Made by a program: the position numbers and the translations under genes. A stretch of DNA of 51,181 nucleotides, taken from NCBI RefSeq assembly GCF_021474405.1, contig NZ_JAKEIO010000048.1:1-51181 (forward strand), given 5' to 3'. The notes under the pieces were generated by a model, which saw nothing but the letters and a program-made list of their open reading frames with translations, did not search any database and was not told where the DNA came from. How positions within the stretch are numbered: the first letter of the stretch is position 1; every line of letters begins with the position of its first letter. Positions 23,999 to 32,568 of this stretch are shown here, piece by piece. Source of the stretch: [Streptosporangium] indianense. GTDB taxonomy: Bacteria > Actinomycetota > Actinomycetes > Streptomycetales > Streptomycetaceae.

Positions 23999-26446
23999 TC
24001 ACCCTCGCAGTGTCTCCTCCAGCTTCCGCGCCACCGCCGCCGCCTCGTCCCCGGGCAGGGGCGCGCCTTCCGGGCCGGTCACGTAGAAGGCGTCGACGGC
24101 GTTGGCCCCGAGGGTCGACACGTGGGCGCTGCGCACCCGCACGCTCGCGTCCTCCAGGGCGCGGCCGATGCGGAACAGCAGGCCCGGGGCGTCCTGGGAG
24201 CGGACCTCGATGACCGTGGCCAGCCGGGAGGCGGCAGGGTGGACCGACACCCGGGCCGCGGGGGCGACGACGCCCCGGCGGCGCGGATAGGCCGCGTCCC
24301 GTTCGGCGAGACGGCCGGCGATGTCCAGGGAGCCGTCCAGGGCCCGGACCAGGTCCGAGCGCAGCCGGGCGGCCTGCGGCAGGGAGCCGTACTCGGCGGC
24401 GACCCGCCAGTCCAGCAGCAGGACGGAGCCGTCCACGCCGTCCGGGAGGTGCAGGGAGCGCAGCTCGGCGGTGCGCACGGTCAGCCGGTGCATGGCGAGG
24501 ACGCCGGACACCGCGGGCAGCACCCCGGGCTGGTCGGGCACGGCGATGAGCAGCTCCACACCGAGCGGCTCGGGGTCGCCGGACGGCTCCTGCCCGGCGG
24601 GCGGCTCGGTCTGGGCGCGCAGGGAGAGTACCGGGCCGCCCGTTGCGACCGCCTCCAGGGCGAGCCGCTCCTGCTCGGCGGTCGGCGCCGCCTCCTCGGG
24701 GTCGGCCGGGGCGTCCCCGGCGAGCACCGCCGAGACCCGTTTGACCAGGTCGGCGACGAGCGAGCCGCGCCAGGACGACCAGGCGGCCGGGCCGGTCGCC
24801 AGGGCGTCGGCCTCGGTGAGCGCGTGCAGCAGCTCCAGGGTGCTCTCGGATCCGACGGCCTCGGCGACGGACCGCACGGTGGCCGGGTCCTCCAGGTCGC
24901 GCCGGGTGGCGGTGTCGATGAGCAGCAGGTGGTGCCGTACGAGGGTGGCGATGACGGACACGTCGTGGCGGTCGAAGCCGATGCGGGTGGCCACGTCCTT
25001 GGCGATGATCTCGCCCGCCACGGAGTGGTCGCCCGGCCAGCCCTTGCCGATGTCGTGCAGCAGCGCGGCGACCAGAAGCAGGTCGGGGCGGCTGACCCGG
25101 CGGGTGAAATCGGAGGCGCGCACCGCGGTCTCGATGAGGTGCCGGTCGACGGTCCACAGGTGCACGGCGTTGCGCTGCGGGCGGCAGCGGACCCGCTCCC
25201 AGTCGGGCAGCAGCCGGGTGATCAGCCCTTCTGCCTCCAGCGCCTCCCAGACTTCGATGGTGGGGCGGCCGGAGCCGAGCAGGGTGACGAGCTGTTCGCG
25301 GGCCTCCGCGGGCCAGGGGGCGGGCAGCGGGCGCACGGTGGCCGCCAGACGCCGTACGGCGTGCAGCGAGAGCGGGAGGTCTGCCTGCGCGGCGGCGGCC
25401 GCGGCGCGCAGCGGCAGCACGGGGTCGCGTTCGGGACGTGCGGCGCGGGCGAGGACCACCTCGCCCTCCTGCTCCACCACGCCCTCGGCCAGCGGGGACC
25501 GCTCGGCGGTCGGCTTTCCGCCGCCGAGCATGGCGCGCAACCGGGGCCGCACGGCGCGCGACCGCAGGACGCGCCCCACCTCGCGCCAGGTGACGTCGCT
25601 GGCGTAGGAGACGAGCCGGGCCGCCTCGTACACCTGGCGCAGCAAGGTGTCCGCGTCGAGCAGCCCGAGTTCGGCGGCGACCTGGTCCTGCTCCTGAAGG
25701 GCGAGCCGGTCGGTGGCGCGCCCGGTGGCCAGGTGCAGGGCGTCCCGGACGTCGAGGAGCCGGCGCCGGGCGTCGGCGAGGCCCTCGCGGGGTGCGTCGG
25801 CGAGCCAGGAGGCGGCGACGGCCCGCAGCGCGGTGGCGTCCCGCAGCCCACCGCGGGCCTCCTTCAGGTCGGGTTCCAGCAGGTACTGCAGCTCGCCCTG
25901 GCGCTCGGCGCGTTCGGCGCACAGTTCCTGGAGCTCGGGCAGGCGCTTGGGGGCCTGGTTGCGCCAGTCGGCCAGGACGGCGGTGCGCAGGGAGGCGGTG
26001 AGGCCGAGGTCGCCGGCGATGTGCCGGGCGTCCAGCAGGCCGAGCTGCACCTTGAGGTCCTCACCGGCGGTCTTGCGGGCCTCGGCGGGGGTGCGGACGG
26101 AGTGGTCCAGGTCAAGGCCCAGGTCCCAGACGGGGTACCAGAGCCGGTCGGCGAGGGCGGCGACGGCCTTGGGGTCACCGCCGTCGTGCAGCAGGAGCAG
26201 GTCGAGGTCGCTGCGCGGGGACAGCTCGCCGCGTCCGTAGCCGCCGACGGCGACGAGGGAAGCGCCGCGCAGTCCCTCCGCGCCCGCGGCGAACAGGCCG
26301 GTGAGCCAGTCGTCCGTGAGGTCGGCCAGGGCCGCACGGCGCGGCGGCCCGGACCGCGTCTCCTCGGTGAGGAGACGCAGCCGGGCCGCCGCGTAGCCGC
26401 TGGGTCCCGAGTCCTCTGCTTCCTTCTGCACGTACGTACCCGTCAC
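23999..26446 (-). CDS. glnD: PII-modifying enzyme GlnD (adenylyltransferase in Streptomyces)
   Basis: An 815-residue bifunctional sensor. The nucleotidyltransferase motif GGYGRGELSPRSDLDLLLLH is intact near residue 66. An HD domain follows (VAALLHDIGKGWPGDHS), then two ACT domains for glutamine sensing (LLIAVPDQPGVLPAVSGVLA and ATVIEVRSQDAPGLLFRIGR). In S. coelicolor GlnD adenylylates GlnK at Tyr51, rather than uridylylating it. The start is a GTG at 26446 with GGAG nine bases upstream. It is the last gene of the amtB-glnK-glnD operon, 23 bases after glnK. Confidence 0.95.
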   Translation of the reverse strand: MTGTYVQKEAEDSGPSGYAAARLRLLTEETRSGPPRRAALADLTDDWLTGLFAAGAEGLRGASLVAVGGYGRGELSPRSDLDLLLLHDGGDPKAVAALADRLWYPVWDLGLDLDHSVRTPAEARKTAGEDLKVQLGLLDARHIAGDLGLTASLRTAVLADWRNQAPKRLPELQELCAERAERQGELQYLLEPDLKEARGGLRDATALRAVAASWLADAPREGLADARRRLLDVRDALHLATGRATDRLALQEQDQVAAELGLLDADTLLRQVYEAARLVSYASDVTWREVGRVLRSRAVRPRLRAMLGGGKPTAERSPLAEGVVEQEGEVVLARAARPERDPVLPLRAAAAAAQADLPLSLHAVRRLAATVRPLPAPWPAEAREQLVTLLGSGRPTIEVWEALEAEGLITRLLPDWERVRCRPQRNAVHLWTVDRHLIETAVRASDFTRRVSRPDLLLVAALLHDIGKGWPGDHSVAGEIIAKDVATRIGFDRHDVSVIATLVRHHLLLIDTATRRDLEDPATVRSVAEAVGSESTLELLHALTEADALATGPAAWSSWRGSLVADLVKRVSAVLAGDAPADPEEAAPTAEQERLALEAVATGGPVLSLRAQTEPPAGQEPSGDPEPLGVELLIAVPDQPGVLPAVSGVLAMHRLTVRTAELRSLHLPDGVDGSVLLLDWRVAAEYGSLPQAARLRSDLVRALDGSLDIAGRLAERDAAYPRRRGVVAPAARVSVHPAASRLATVIEVRSQDAPGLLFRIGRALEDASVRVRSAHVSTLGANAVDAFYVTGPEGAPLPGDEAAAVARKLEETLRG

Positions 26447-26469
26447 CCGGCGACTCCTGTCTTTCCGTG

Positions 26470-26808
26470 TCAGAGCGCGTCCGGACCGCGCTCGCCGGTC
26501 CGGACCCGTACGGCGGTGTCGACCGGGAGGGACCAGACCTTGCCGTCACCGATCTTGCCGGTGCGGGCGGCCTTGACCACGACGTCGATCAGCTGCTCGG
26601 CGTCGTCGTCCTCGACCAGGACCTCGATGCGGATCTTGGGGACGAGGTCGACGGTGTACTCGGCACCCCGGTAGACCTCGGTGTGGCCCCGCTGACGACC
26701 GTAGCCGCTGGCCTCGGTGACCGTCAGGCCGTGTACGCCGAAGGCCTGCAGGGCCTCCTTGATCTCGTCGAGCCGGTGCGGCTTCACGACGGCGGTGATG
26801 AGCTTCAT
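26470..26808 (-). CDS. glnK: Nitrogen regulatory PII protein GlnK
   Basis: A 112-residue PII protein. The T-loop carries the modified Tyr in YRGAEYTVDLVPKI, with the signature TVTEASGYGRQRGHTEVYRG and the C-terminal IGDGKVWSLPV. PII senses 2-oxoglutarate and ATP/ADP and blocks AmtB under nitrogen excess. In Streptomyces it is adenylylated by GlnD. The ATG overlaps the amtB stop by four bases (ATGA), and glnD follows by 23 bases. The symbol glnB is also used for this gene. Confidence 0.96.
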   Translation of the reverse strand: MKLITAVVKPHRLDEIKEALQAFGVHGLTVTEASGYGRQRGHTEVYRGAEYTVDLVPKIRIEVLVEDDDAEQLIDVVVKAARTGKIGDGKVWSLPVDTAVRVRTGERGPDAL

Positions 26809-28148
26809 GCGTCCACCTTCTTGCTCGCGGTTGCGGCGACCGGGGCCGTGGCGGCCGTCTTGGCGGCGGCGCCGCCGCCGGCGCCGCTGAAGTCGTATGC
26901 GGTCTCGGCGTGCTCGGCCTGGTCGATGCCGGCGACCTCGTCGTCCTCGGGGACCCGCATGCCCATGGTCTTGTCGAGGATGAAGGCGAGGACCGCGGAG
27001 ACGACCAGGGAGTAGCCGAGCACCGCGAAGACACCGGCGCACTGCTTCCAGAACTGGGTCAGGCCGCCGCCGTAGAAGAGGCCCTCGACGGTGGACTGGC
27101 CCTTGCCGCTGGCGAAGAGGCCGATCAGCAGGGAGCCGACGACACCGCCGACCAGGTGGACGCCGACGACGTCGAGGGAGTCGTCGTAGCCGAACCGGTA
27201 CTTCAGACCGACGGCCATGGCGCACAGCACACCGGCGATGGCGCCGACCGCGATCGCGCCGAGCGGGGTGACCGCGCCGCCGGCCGGGGTGATGGCGACC
27301 AGGCCCGCGACGGCGCCTGAGGCGGCACCGAGCGTGGTGAACGCGCCGTGGCGGATCTTCTCGTAGATGAGCCAGGCCAGCATGGCGGCGGCGGTGGCGA
27401 CCTGCGTGTTGACGAACATCAGCGCGCCGACGCCGTCGTCGTTGCCGAGCCAGGAGCCGGCGTTGAAGCCGAACCAGCCGAACCACAGCAGACCGGCGCC
27501 GAGCATGACCAGCGGCAGGCTGTGCGGGCGCATCGGGTCCTTCTTGAAGCCGACGCGCTTGCCGATGACGAGGATCACGCCGAGGGCCGCCGCACCCGCG
27601 TTGATGTGGACCGCCGTACCACCGGCGAAGTCGATGACGCCCAGCTCGAAGGCCCAGCCGCCGGTGCCCCAGACCCAGTGCGCGACCGGGAAGTAGACGA
27701 CCGTGGCCCACAGGGCGATGAACAGCGCCCACGCGCTGAACTTCACCCGGTCCGCGAGGGCACCGCTGATCAGGGCGGGCGTGATGATCGCGAACATCAG
27801 CTGGAAGACCAGGAACACGAAGACCGGGATGGTGTAGCCGGGCCAGAGTTCCGTGAGGCCGATGTTGCCGAGGCCGACCCAGTCCGAGTTCCAGCCGATG
27901 AGGCTGCCGGAGTCGGTGCCGAACGCCATGGAGAACCCGTACAGCACCCACAGGATGGTGACGATCCCGAGGCTGATGAAGCTCATCATCAGCATGTTCA
28001 GGGTGCTCTTGACGCGGACCATGCCTCCGTAAAAGAAGGCCAGGCCCGGTGTCATGAGCATCACCAGGGCGGAACAGATGAGCATGAACCCTGTGTTCGC
28101 GGCAGAGAGCTTGGGCGCTTCTGCGGCAAGGGTGATGGCTGGTGCCAT
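26805..28148 (-). CDS. amtB: Ammonium transporter AmtB
   Basis: A 447-residue membrane protein with about eleven hydrophobic segments, starting with an outward-facing N terminus (MAPAITLAAEAPKLSAANTG, MLICSALVMLMTPGLAFFYG). The two pore histidines are in FAGGTAVHINAGAAALG and VGVHLVGGVVGSL. The cytoplasmic tail is long and Ala-rich. AmtB forms trimers that pass ammonia and are plugged by GlnK. It is first in the amtB-glnK-glnD operon, with a GlnR-like site upstream, and is expected to be induced by nitrogen limitation. Confidence 0.97.
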   Translation of the reverse strand: MAPAITLAAEAPKLSAANTGFMLICSALVMLMTPGLAFFYGGMVRVKSTLNMLMMSFISLGIVTILWVLYGFSMAFGTDSGSLIGWNSDWVGLGNIGLTELWPGYTIPVFVFLVFQLMFAIITPALISGALADRVKFSAWALFIALWATVVYFPVAHWVWGTGGWAFELGVIDFAGGTAVHINAGAAALGVILVIGKRVGFKKDPMRPHSLPLVMLGAGLLWFGWFGFNAGSWLGNDDGVGALMFVNTQVATAAAMLAWLIYEKIRHGAFTTLGAASGAVAGLVAITPAGGAVTPLGAIAVGAIAGVLCAMAVGLKYRFGYDDSLDVVGVHLVGGVVGSLLIGLFASGKGQSTVEGLFYGGGLTQFWKQCAGVFAVLGYSLVVSAVLAFILDKTMGMRVPEDDEVAGIDQAEHAETAYDFSGAGGGAAAKTAATAPVAATASKKVDA

Positions 28149-28266
28149 CGGCGTCTCCTCGTCATTGGTACGGCCCCGTGCGGGCGAAGCCTCGAGCGGA
28201 ATGAGGGGTGGGCCGGTTATGCGCCACGAGATTGGCGCAGCGCGGTTTCGGTCGAAGCCCCTCGTT

Positions 28267-28302
28267 GTTTCGCGACCGTGACGAAGGCGCGTTCTGTGTT
28301 AC
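28267..28302 (-). promoter_or_regulatory. GlnR-like operator of amtB
   Basis: On the minus strand, GTCAC-N6-GAAAC (28267-28282) is an exact match to the two half-sites of the GlnR box (gTnAC-N6-GaAAC). A second GTAAC half-site begins 20 bases upstream (28298-28302), but its partner half-site is poor. It lies 119-154 bases before the amtB start. GlnR activates amtB under nitrogen limitation in S. coelicolor. Confidence 0.7.
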
Positions 28303-28450
28303 GCGTCGATGAACTGCCCGATTGCGGGCGAGCCGATCGTTATCGTGGCGCAACCTTCGGCTGTCAGGCAGCCGTGGGCGCATGGAACCGGCCGCGGTCG
28401 GCCTTCCGATGACCTGGCATGGGGGAGCCGAGTCGGGCAGTTCGGGAGGG

Positions 28451-28464
28451 CCGGCCGCGGCCGG
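28451..28464 (-). terminator. Short palindrome after nsdA
   Basis: CCGGCC-GC-GGCCGG palindrome, 24 bases past the nsdA stop. It may act as a terminator or transcript stabiliser. Confidence 0.35.
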
Positions 28465-28487
28465 GGTTCAGGGGGTGAGGCGGCTTC

Positions 28488-29984
28488 TCAGACGGCCTCG
28501 GCGGTCTCGGGCAGCTCGACCGCGAGCCGCTCGGTGAGGTCGACGACCTCGCCGAGGTCGCCGAAGTCGCGCGCCGCGGTGTCGATCGTCTTGCGGATCC
28601 GGGTGTTGACCCGCTCGGAGCGGACCTTCTTGGCGACCTGCATGGCCTCGGTGGCGAAACCCGTGCTCCGCTCGGGCTCGCGCTGCAGGAGGTGGACCGT
28701 GGCCATGCCGATGAGGTTGAGCGCGTAGGAGCGCTGGTGCTCGGCGTCCTTGGCGAAGAGCTCCACGGCCCGGCTCATCAGGGGCTCGGCCAGCGAGGCG
28801 TAGGTGGGGCTGCGGCCGGCGACGTAGGCCAGGTCGCGGTACGAGTGGGAGTTCTCCCCGTAGAGCTCTGCCTCGGAGAAGAAGCGGATCCAGTCGGGGT
28901 CGGGCTCGTCCCACTCGTCGGCCTCGGCGAAGGTGTCCTCGGCCATCCGCACCGCCCGCTTGCACTTGCCGGGCTGCCCCATGTTGGCGTAGGCGCGGGC
29001 CTCCATCGCATACAGCATCGACTGGGTGCGGGGGCCGGCGCAGTCCCGGCTGCCGTACTGCGCGAGGTGGATCAGCTCCAGCGCGTCGTCGGGCCGGCCC
29101 AGGTGGATCATCTGGCGGCTCATGCTGGACAGCACGTACGACCCCAGGGGCCGGTCACCGGCCTCCTTGGCGGCGTGCAGCGCGAGGACGAAGTACTTCT
29201 GCGCGGTCGGCTGGAGCCCGATGTCGTACGACATCCAGCCGGCCAGCTCGGCCAGTTCGGCGGCGACCTTGAACAGGCGCCTGGTCGTGGATTCCGGCTG
29301 GGGCTCCTGGAGGAGGTCGGTCACCTCGTGCAGCTGCCCTACCACCGCCTTGCGGCGCAGGCCGCCGCCGCACTGGGCGTCCCACTGCCGGAACATCACC
29401 GTCGTGGACTCCAGGAGGTCCAGTTCCGGCTTGGAGAGCCGGCCGCGGGCGCGCCCCGAGCCGCCCACGGGCCCGGGCTCGGAGCGCGGGGCCGGCGGCG
29501 AGGGGACGAGCCAGCGCTGCATGGGCTCGATGAGGGCCGGGCCCGCAGACAGGGCCAGCGAGCTCCCGAGGAAGCCGCGCCGCGCCAGCATCAGGTCGCT
29601 GCGCGAGAACTCGCTGAGCAGGGCCACGGTCTGCGGGCCCGTCCACGGCAGGTCGACGCCGGTCGCGGAGGGTGACTGGCGCGCGGTGCGCAGGCCCAGG
29701 TCCTCGACGGAGACGACGACGCCGAAGCGCTCGGAGAACAGCTCGGACAGGATCCGGGGGATGGGCTCGCGGGGGTTCTCGCCGTCGAGCCAGCGGCGCA
29801 CCCGCGAGGTGTCCGTGGAGATGTGGTTGGCGCCCAACTGCCGTGCTCTGCGGTTGACCTGCCGGGCGAGCTCGCCCTTGGACCAGCCGCTGCGCACGAA
29901 CCAGGAGGTGAGCAGCTCGTTCGAGCGCTTGTCAGCGTGCGTCGCGCTCGCAGCGTTGGTTCCGCTTCCGCCGTTGCCGCTCAC
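28488..29984 (-). CDS. nsdA: NsdA, negative regulator of differentiation
   Basis: A 498-residue cytoplasmic protein. The N-terminal part (SNELLTSWFVRSGWSKGELA, RQVNRRARQLGANHISTDTS, RVRRWLDGENPREPIPRILS) looks like a Cro/XRE-type DNA-binding domain. The C-terminal part is helical and resembles TPR repeats (KYFVLALHAAKEAGDRPLG, AMEARAYANMGQPGKCKRAV). In S. coelicolor nsdA disruption raises sporulation and actinorhodin and methylenomycin output, so it is a negative regulator. The GTG at 29984 (MSGNGGSGTNAAS) is preceded by a GGGGGC run; an in-frame start at 30029 is possible. The gene sits just upstream of amtB, as in S. coelicolor. Confidence 0.93.
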   Translation of the reverse strand: MSGNGGSGTNAASATHADKRSNELLTSWFVRSGWSKGELARQVNRRARQLGANHISTDTSRVRRWLDGENPREPIPRILSELFSERFGVVVSVEDLGLRTARQSPSATGVDLPWTGPQTVALLSEFSRSDLMLARRGFLGSSLALSAGPALIEPMQRWLVPSPPAPRSEPGPVGGSGRARGRLSKPELDLLESTTVMFRQWDAQCGGGLRRKAVVGQLHEVTDLLQEPQPESTTRRLFKVAAELAELAGWMSYDIGLQPTAQKYFVLALHAAKEAGDRPLGSYVLSSMSRQMIHLGRPDDALELIHLAQYGSRDCAGPRTQSMLYAMEARAYANMGQPGKCKRAVRMAEDTFAEADEWDEPDPDWIRFFSEAELYGENSHSYRDLAYVAGRSPTYASLAEPLMSRAVELFAKDAEHQRSYALNLIGMATVHLLQREPERSTGFATEAMQVAKKVRSERVNTRIRKTIDTAARDFGDLGEVVDLTERLAVELPETAEAV

Positions 29985-30430
29985 TGGAACGCCCCCATTC
30001 CTGAGACCACTTGTCGCCGAGTGCGCCAAGCCCTATCAGCATGCCGGTTCGTACGGCCGCCCGTCCGGCCCTTGTCACCCTTCGAACGGAATGACGACTT
30101 GCCTCCGGCATACCCACGAGCGCATGTGCCCCCGGGACTCGTGCACACAAAGTAATCCTACGATCACCGGTCCAGCCACGGCTCACACGGAAACGCCACC
30201 ATTCGCCACCCCTTCGAATGAACTCACGTATCCCCAGGCGCGATTGACTTGACGCAGCACGACCGAGAGCGGGTGCAGCGATGCACTCGGGGGCGCGCGT
30301 CGCCGGGCACACCACCCCGGGCACATCCGGGCGCCGAGTGGACCGACCGCCGACGGGAAGGCGGAATACGGAGAGTCACACACCGCGCCCGCTGCGTAAC
30401 CACCGGTGCGCCGGACCCGTTGGAGGGGGC
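29985..30430. other. Divergent intergenic region between nsdA and the prim-pol gene
   Basis: A 446-base gap upstream of both nsdA (minus) and the prim-pol gene (plus). It must hold both promoters, but I find no -35/-10 pair good enough to call. No conserved small gene is visible. Confidence 0.5.
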
Positions 30431-31093
30431 ATGGGCTTCACGATCGGCATCAACCGTGGCATGCGCGACATCCGGTCCGGCTCACGCCGCCGCCGCACGT
30501 CGGACGGCACTGCCGTCGCCGAGTACACCGGGCTGTGGGGCTGGGACGTGGTGCCGGGTGCCCGGGCCTCGGCGGGCGCCTGCTCCTGCGGCCGCGGCGA
30601 CTGCCCCGCGCCGGGCGCGCACCCGCTCGACTTCGCCCCGGTGCTCCCGGCCGGAGCGACGCTGGACGCCGTGACCGAGACGTGGAGCGAGTTCCCCGGG
30701 GCCTCGGTGATGCTGCCGGTCGGCGGGGGGTTCGACGTCATCGAGGTGGCCGAGCCCGCCGGCTGCCGCGCGCTGGCCCGGCTGGAGCGCATGGGCCTGC
30801 CCGTCGGCCCGGTCGCCGTGACCCCGGACGGCCGGGCGCAGTTCTTCGTCGCCCCCGGCGCCGCCGCCGGCCTGCGCGGGCTGCTCTACCGCATGGGCTG
30901 GGACGACCCGGACGCGCTCGACCTGCGCGGCCTCGGCCCGGGCACGCACATCACGGCACCGCCCTCCGACCGCGGCGGCCTGGGCCGGGTGCGCTGGCTG
31001 CGCTCCCCCGCGCTGGACTCGGCGTCCCGCCCGCCGGAGGCCCGCCTGGTGCTGGGCACGCTGGCGTACGTGGCCCACCGGTCACGGGCCTAG
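30431..31093 (+). CDS. Prim-pol (bifunctional DNA primase/polymerase) domain protein
   Basis: A 220-residue protein matching the N-terminal prim-pol domain of archaeo-eukaryotic primases, best known in plasmid and phage replication proteins. Visible features: a Cys-rich loop after strand one (ACSCGRGDCPAPGAHPLDF), the GASVMLPVGGGFDVIEV segment where family members carry acidic catalytic residues, and the hydrophobic GPVAVTPDGRAQFFVAPG core. The helicase half found in plasmid relatives is missing. The role of this stand-alone Streptomyces protein is unknown. GGAGG four bases before the ATG at 30431 is a strong ribosome binding site, and the longer frame upstream is discarded. Confidence 0.88.
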   Translation: MGFTIGINRGMRDIRSGSRRRRTSDGTAVAEYTGLWGWDVVPGARASAGACSCGRGDCPAPGAHPLDFAPVLPAGATLDAVTETWSEFPGASVMLPVGGGFDVIEVAEPAGCRALARLERMGLPVGPVAVTPDGRAQFFVAPGAAAGLRGLLYRMGWDDPDALDLRGLGPGTHITAPPSDRGGLGRVRWLRSPALDSASRPPEARLVLGTLAYVAHRSRA

Positions 31094-31126
31094 GGGCAGG
31101 CCCCGGCCGCGCTACGGACGTACACA

Positions 31127-31173
31127 GCGAAGCGCCCGTCCCCGACTGCACCTCGGGGGCGGGCGCTTCTCGC
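31127..31173. terminator. Bidirectional terminator between the prim-pol gene and ftsY
   Basis: Inverted repeat with AAGCGCCCG and CGGGCGCTT cores extended by CCCC/GGGG and GCG/CGC, around a 12-base loop. It lies between the convergent ends of the prim-pol gene (31093) and ftsY (31218). Confidence 0.85.
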
Positions 31174-31217
31174 GCGTGTACGGATTCTCGGAGGTCGTTC
31201 CTCGGTGGGTGCCGAGC

Positions 31218-32417
31218 TCACTCTCCGATAAGGGCGTCAACGAACGCCTCCGGCTCGAACGGCGCCAGGTCGTCCGCGCCCTCGCCGAGTCCGACGAGCT
31301 TGACCGGGACGCCCAGCTCGCGCTGGACCGCGACCACGATGCCGCCCTTGGCCGTGCCGTCGAGCTTGGTGAGCACGATGCCGGTGATGTCGACCACCTC
31401 GGAGAAGACACGGGCCTGGACGAGGCCGTTCTGGCCGGTGGTGGCGTCCAGGACGAGCAGCACCTCGTCGACCGGGGCCTGCTTCTCGACGACCCGCTTT
31501 ACCTTGCCGAGCTCGTCCATGAGGCCGGTCTTGGTGTGCAGGCGGCCGGCGGTGTCGATGAGCACGACGTTCGCACCCATCTCCTTGCCCTCCTTGACCG
31601 CGTCGAAGGCCACGGAGGCAGGGTCGCCGCCCTCGGGCCCGCGCACGGTGTGGGCGCCGACGCGCTCGCCCCAGGTCTGGAGCTGGTCGGCGGCGGCGGC
31701 ACGGAAGGTGTCGGCGGCGCCGAGCACGACGCTCTGGCCGTCGGCCACCAGGACACGGGCGAGCTTGCCGGTGGTGGTGGTCTTGCCGGTGCCGTTGACG
31801 CCGACGACCATCACGATGCCCGGCTTGCGGTCCTCCGGCTCGGTCTTGACCACGCGGTCCATGTCGCGGCCGACCAGCGTGACGAGCTCCTCGCGGAGCA
31901 GGGTGCGCAGTTCCTCCGGGGTACGGGTGCCGAGCACCTTCACCCGCTCGCGCAGCCGCTCGACCAGCTCCTGGGTGGGCTGCACGCCGACGTCGGCGGT
32001 GAGCAGCGTGTCCTCGATCTCCTCCCAGGTGTCCTCGTCGAGGTGCTCGCGCGACAACAGCGTGAGCAGCCCCTTGCCGAGGGCGTTCTGCGAGCGGGAG
32101 AGCCGGGTCCGCAGCCGGACCAGGCGGCCCGCGGTGGGTTCCGGGATCTCGATCGCGGGGGCTTCGGCGGGCGGCTCCTCGACTACGACCGGAGCCGAGC
32201 CGTCCGGGAGATCCACCTCCTCTATCGTTCGCCGCGGTTCCTCCCGCGGCGTCTCGGCCTCGTCGCCGACGTGCGGCTCGGCCGGTGGGGCGGTGATGTC
32301 GGGCGCCGCGGGCGGGGGCGGAGGCAGCTGCTTCTTGCGCCGGCTGCCGACGATGAGCCCGCCGAGCGCGCCGATCACGACCACGGCGATGACTACAGCA
32401 AGGATGACGATGTCCAT
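31218..32417 (-). CDS. ftsY: Signal recognition particle receptor FtsY
   Basis: FtsY receives Ffh-ribosome complexes at the membrane. The 399-residue protein starts with a membrane segment (MDIVILAVVIAVVVIGALGG) and RRKK, then a Pro/Glu/Ala-rich acidic linker. The NG domain follows: GVNGTGKTTTTGKLA (Walker A), GAADTFRAAAADQLQTW, DTAGRLHTKTGLMDEL, TKLDGTAKGGIVVAV. An N-terminal membrane anchor is normal for actinomycete FtsY. I chose the ATG at 32417, which begins the anchor; two in-frame starts upstream would lengthen the N terminus. smc lies upstream beyond two other genes. Confidence 0.96.
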   Translation of the reverse strand: MDIVILAVVIAVVVIGALGGLIVGSRRKKQLPPPPPAAPDITAPPAEPHVGDEAETPREEPRRTIEEVDLPDGSAPVVVEEPPAEAPAIEIPEPTAGRLVRLRTRLSRSQNALGKGLLTLLSREHLDEDTWEEIEDTLLTADVGVQPTQELVERLRERVKVLGTRTPEELRTLLREELVTLVGRDMDRVVKTEPEDRKPGIVMVVGVNGTGKTTTTGKLARVLVADGQSVVLGAADTFRAAAADQLQTWGERVGAHTVRGPEGGDPASVAFDAVKEGKEMGANVVLIDTAGRLHTKTGLMDELGKVKRVVEKQAPVDEVLLVLDATTGQNGLVQARVFSEVVDITGIVLTKLDGTAKGGIVVAVQRELGVPVKLVGLGEGADDLAPFEPEAFVDALIGE

Positions 32418-32568
32418 AACGGGTCCAGTATCAGTCATGGGCCCCCGGGTCACCCCGCTCGCGCCGCCCCGCGGGGCCGGGTGCCGCCGGATCTCCACAC
32501 CCCTGGATGTCTGACGCCTCGTCAGCTAACGTCCTCCGGACACCCGCCCGGCGGAGGGAGACGCCCCC

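Larger units (their letters stand above)
28149..28487. other. amtB promoter region and nsdA downstream region
   Basis: A 339-base gap between nsdA (ending at 28488) and the amtB start. It contains the GlnR-like operator (28267-28302) and a CCGGCC-GC-GGCCGG palindrome. I see no small gene in it. Confidence 0.6.

Noticed and set aside
23580..26446. Long alternative frames over glnD on both strands
   Set aside because: They are Arg/Pro/Gly-rich shadows; glnD has intact nucleotidyltransferase, HD and ACT motifs.
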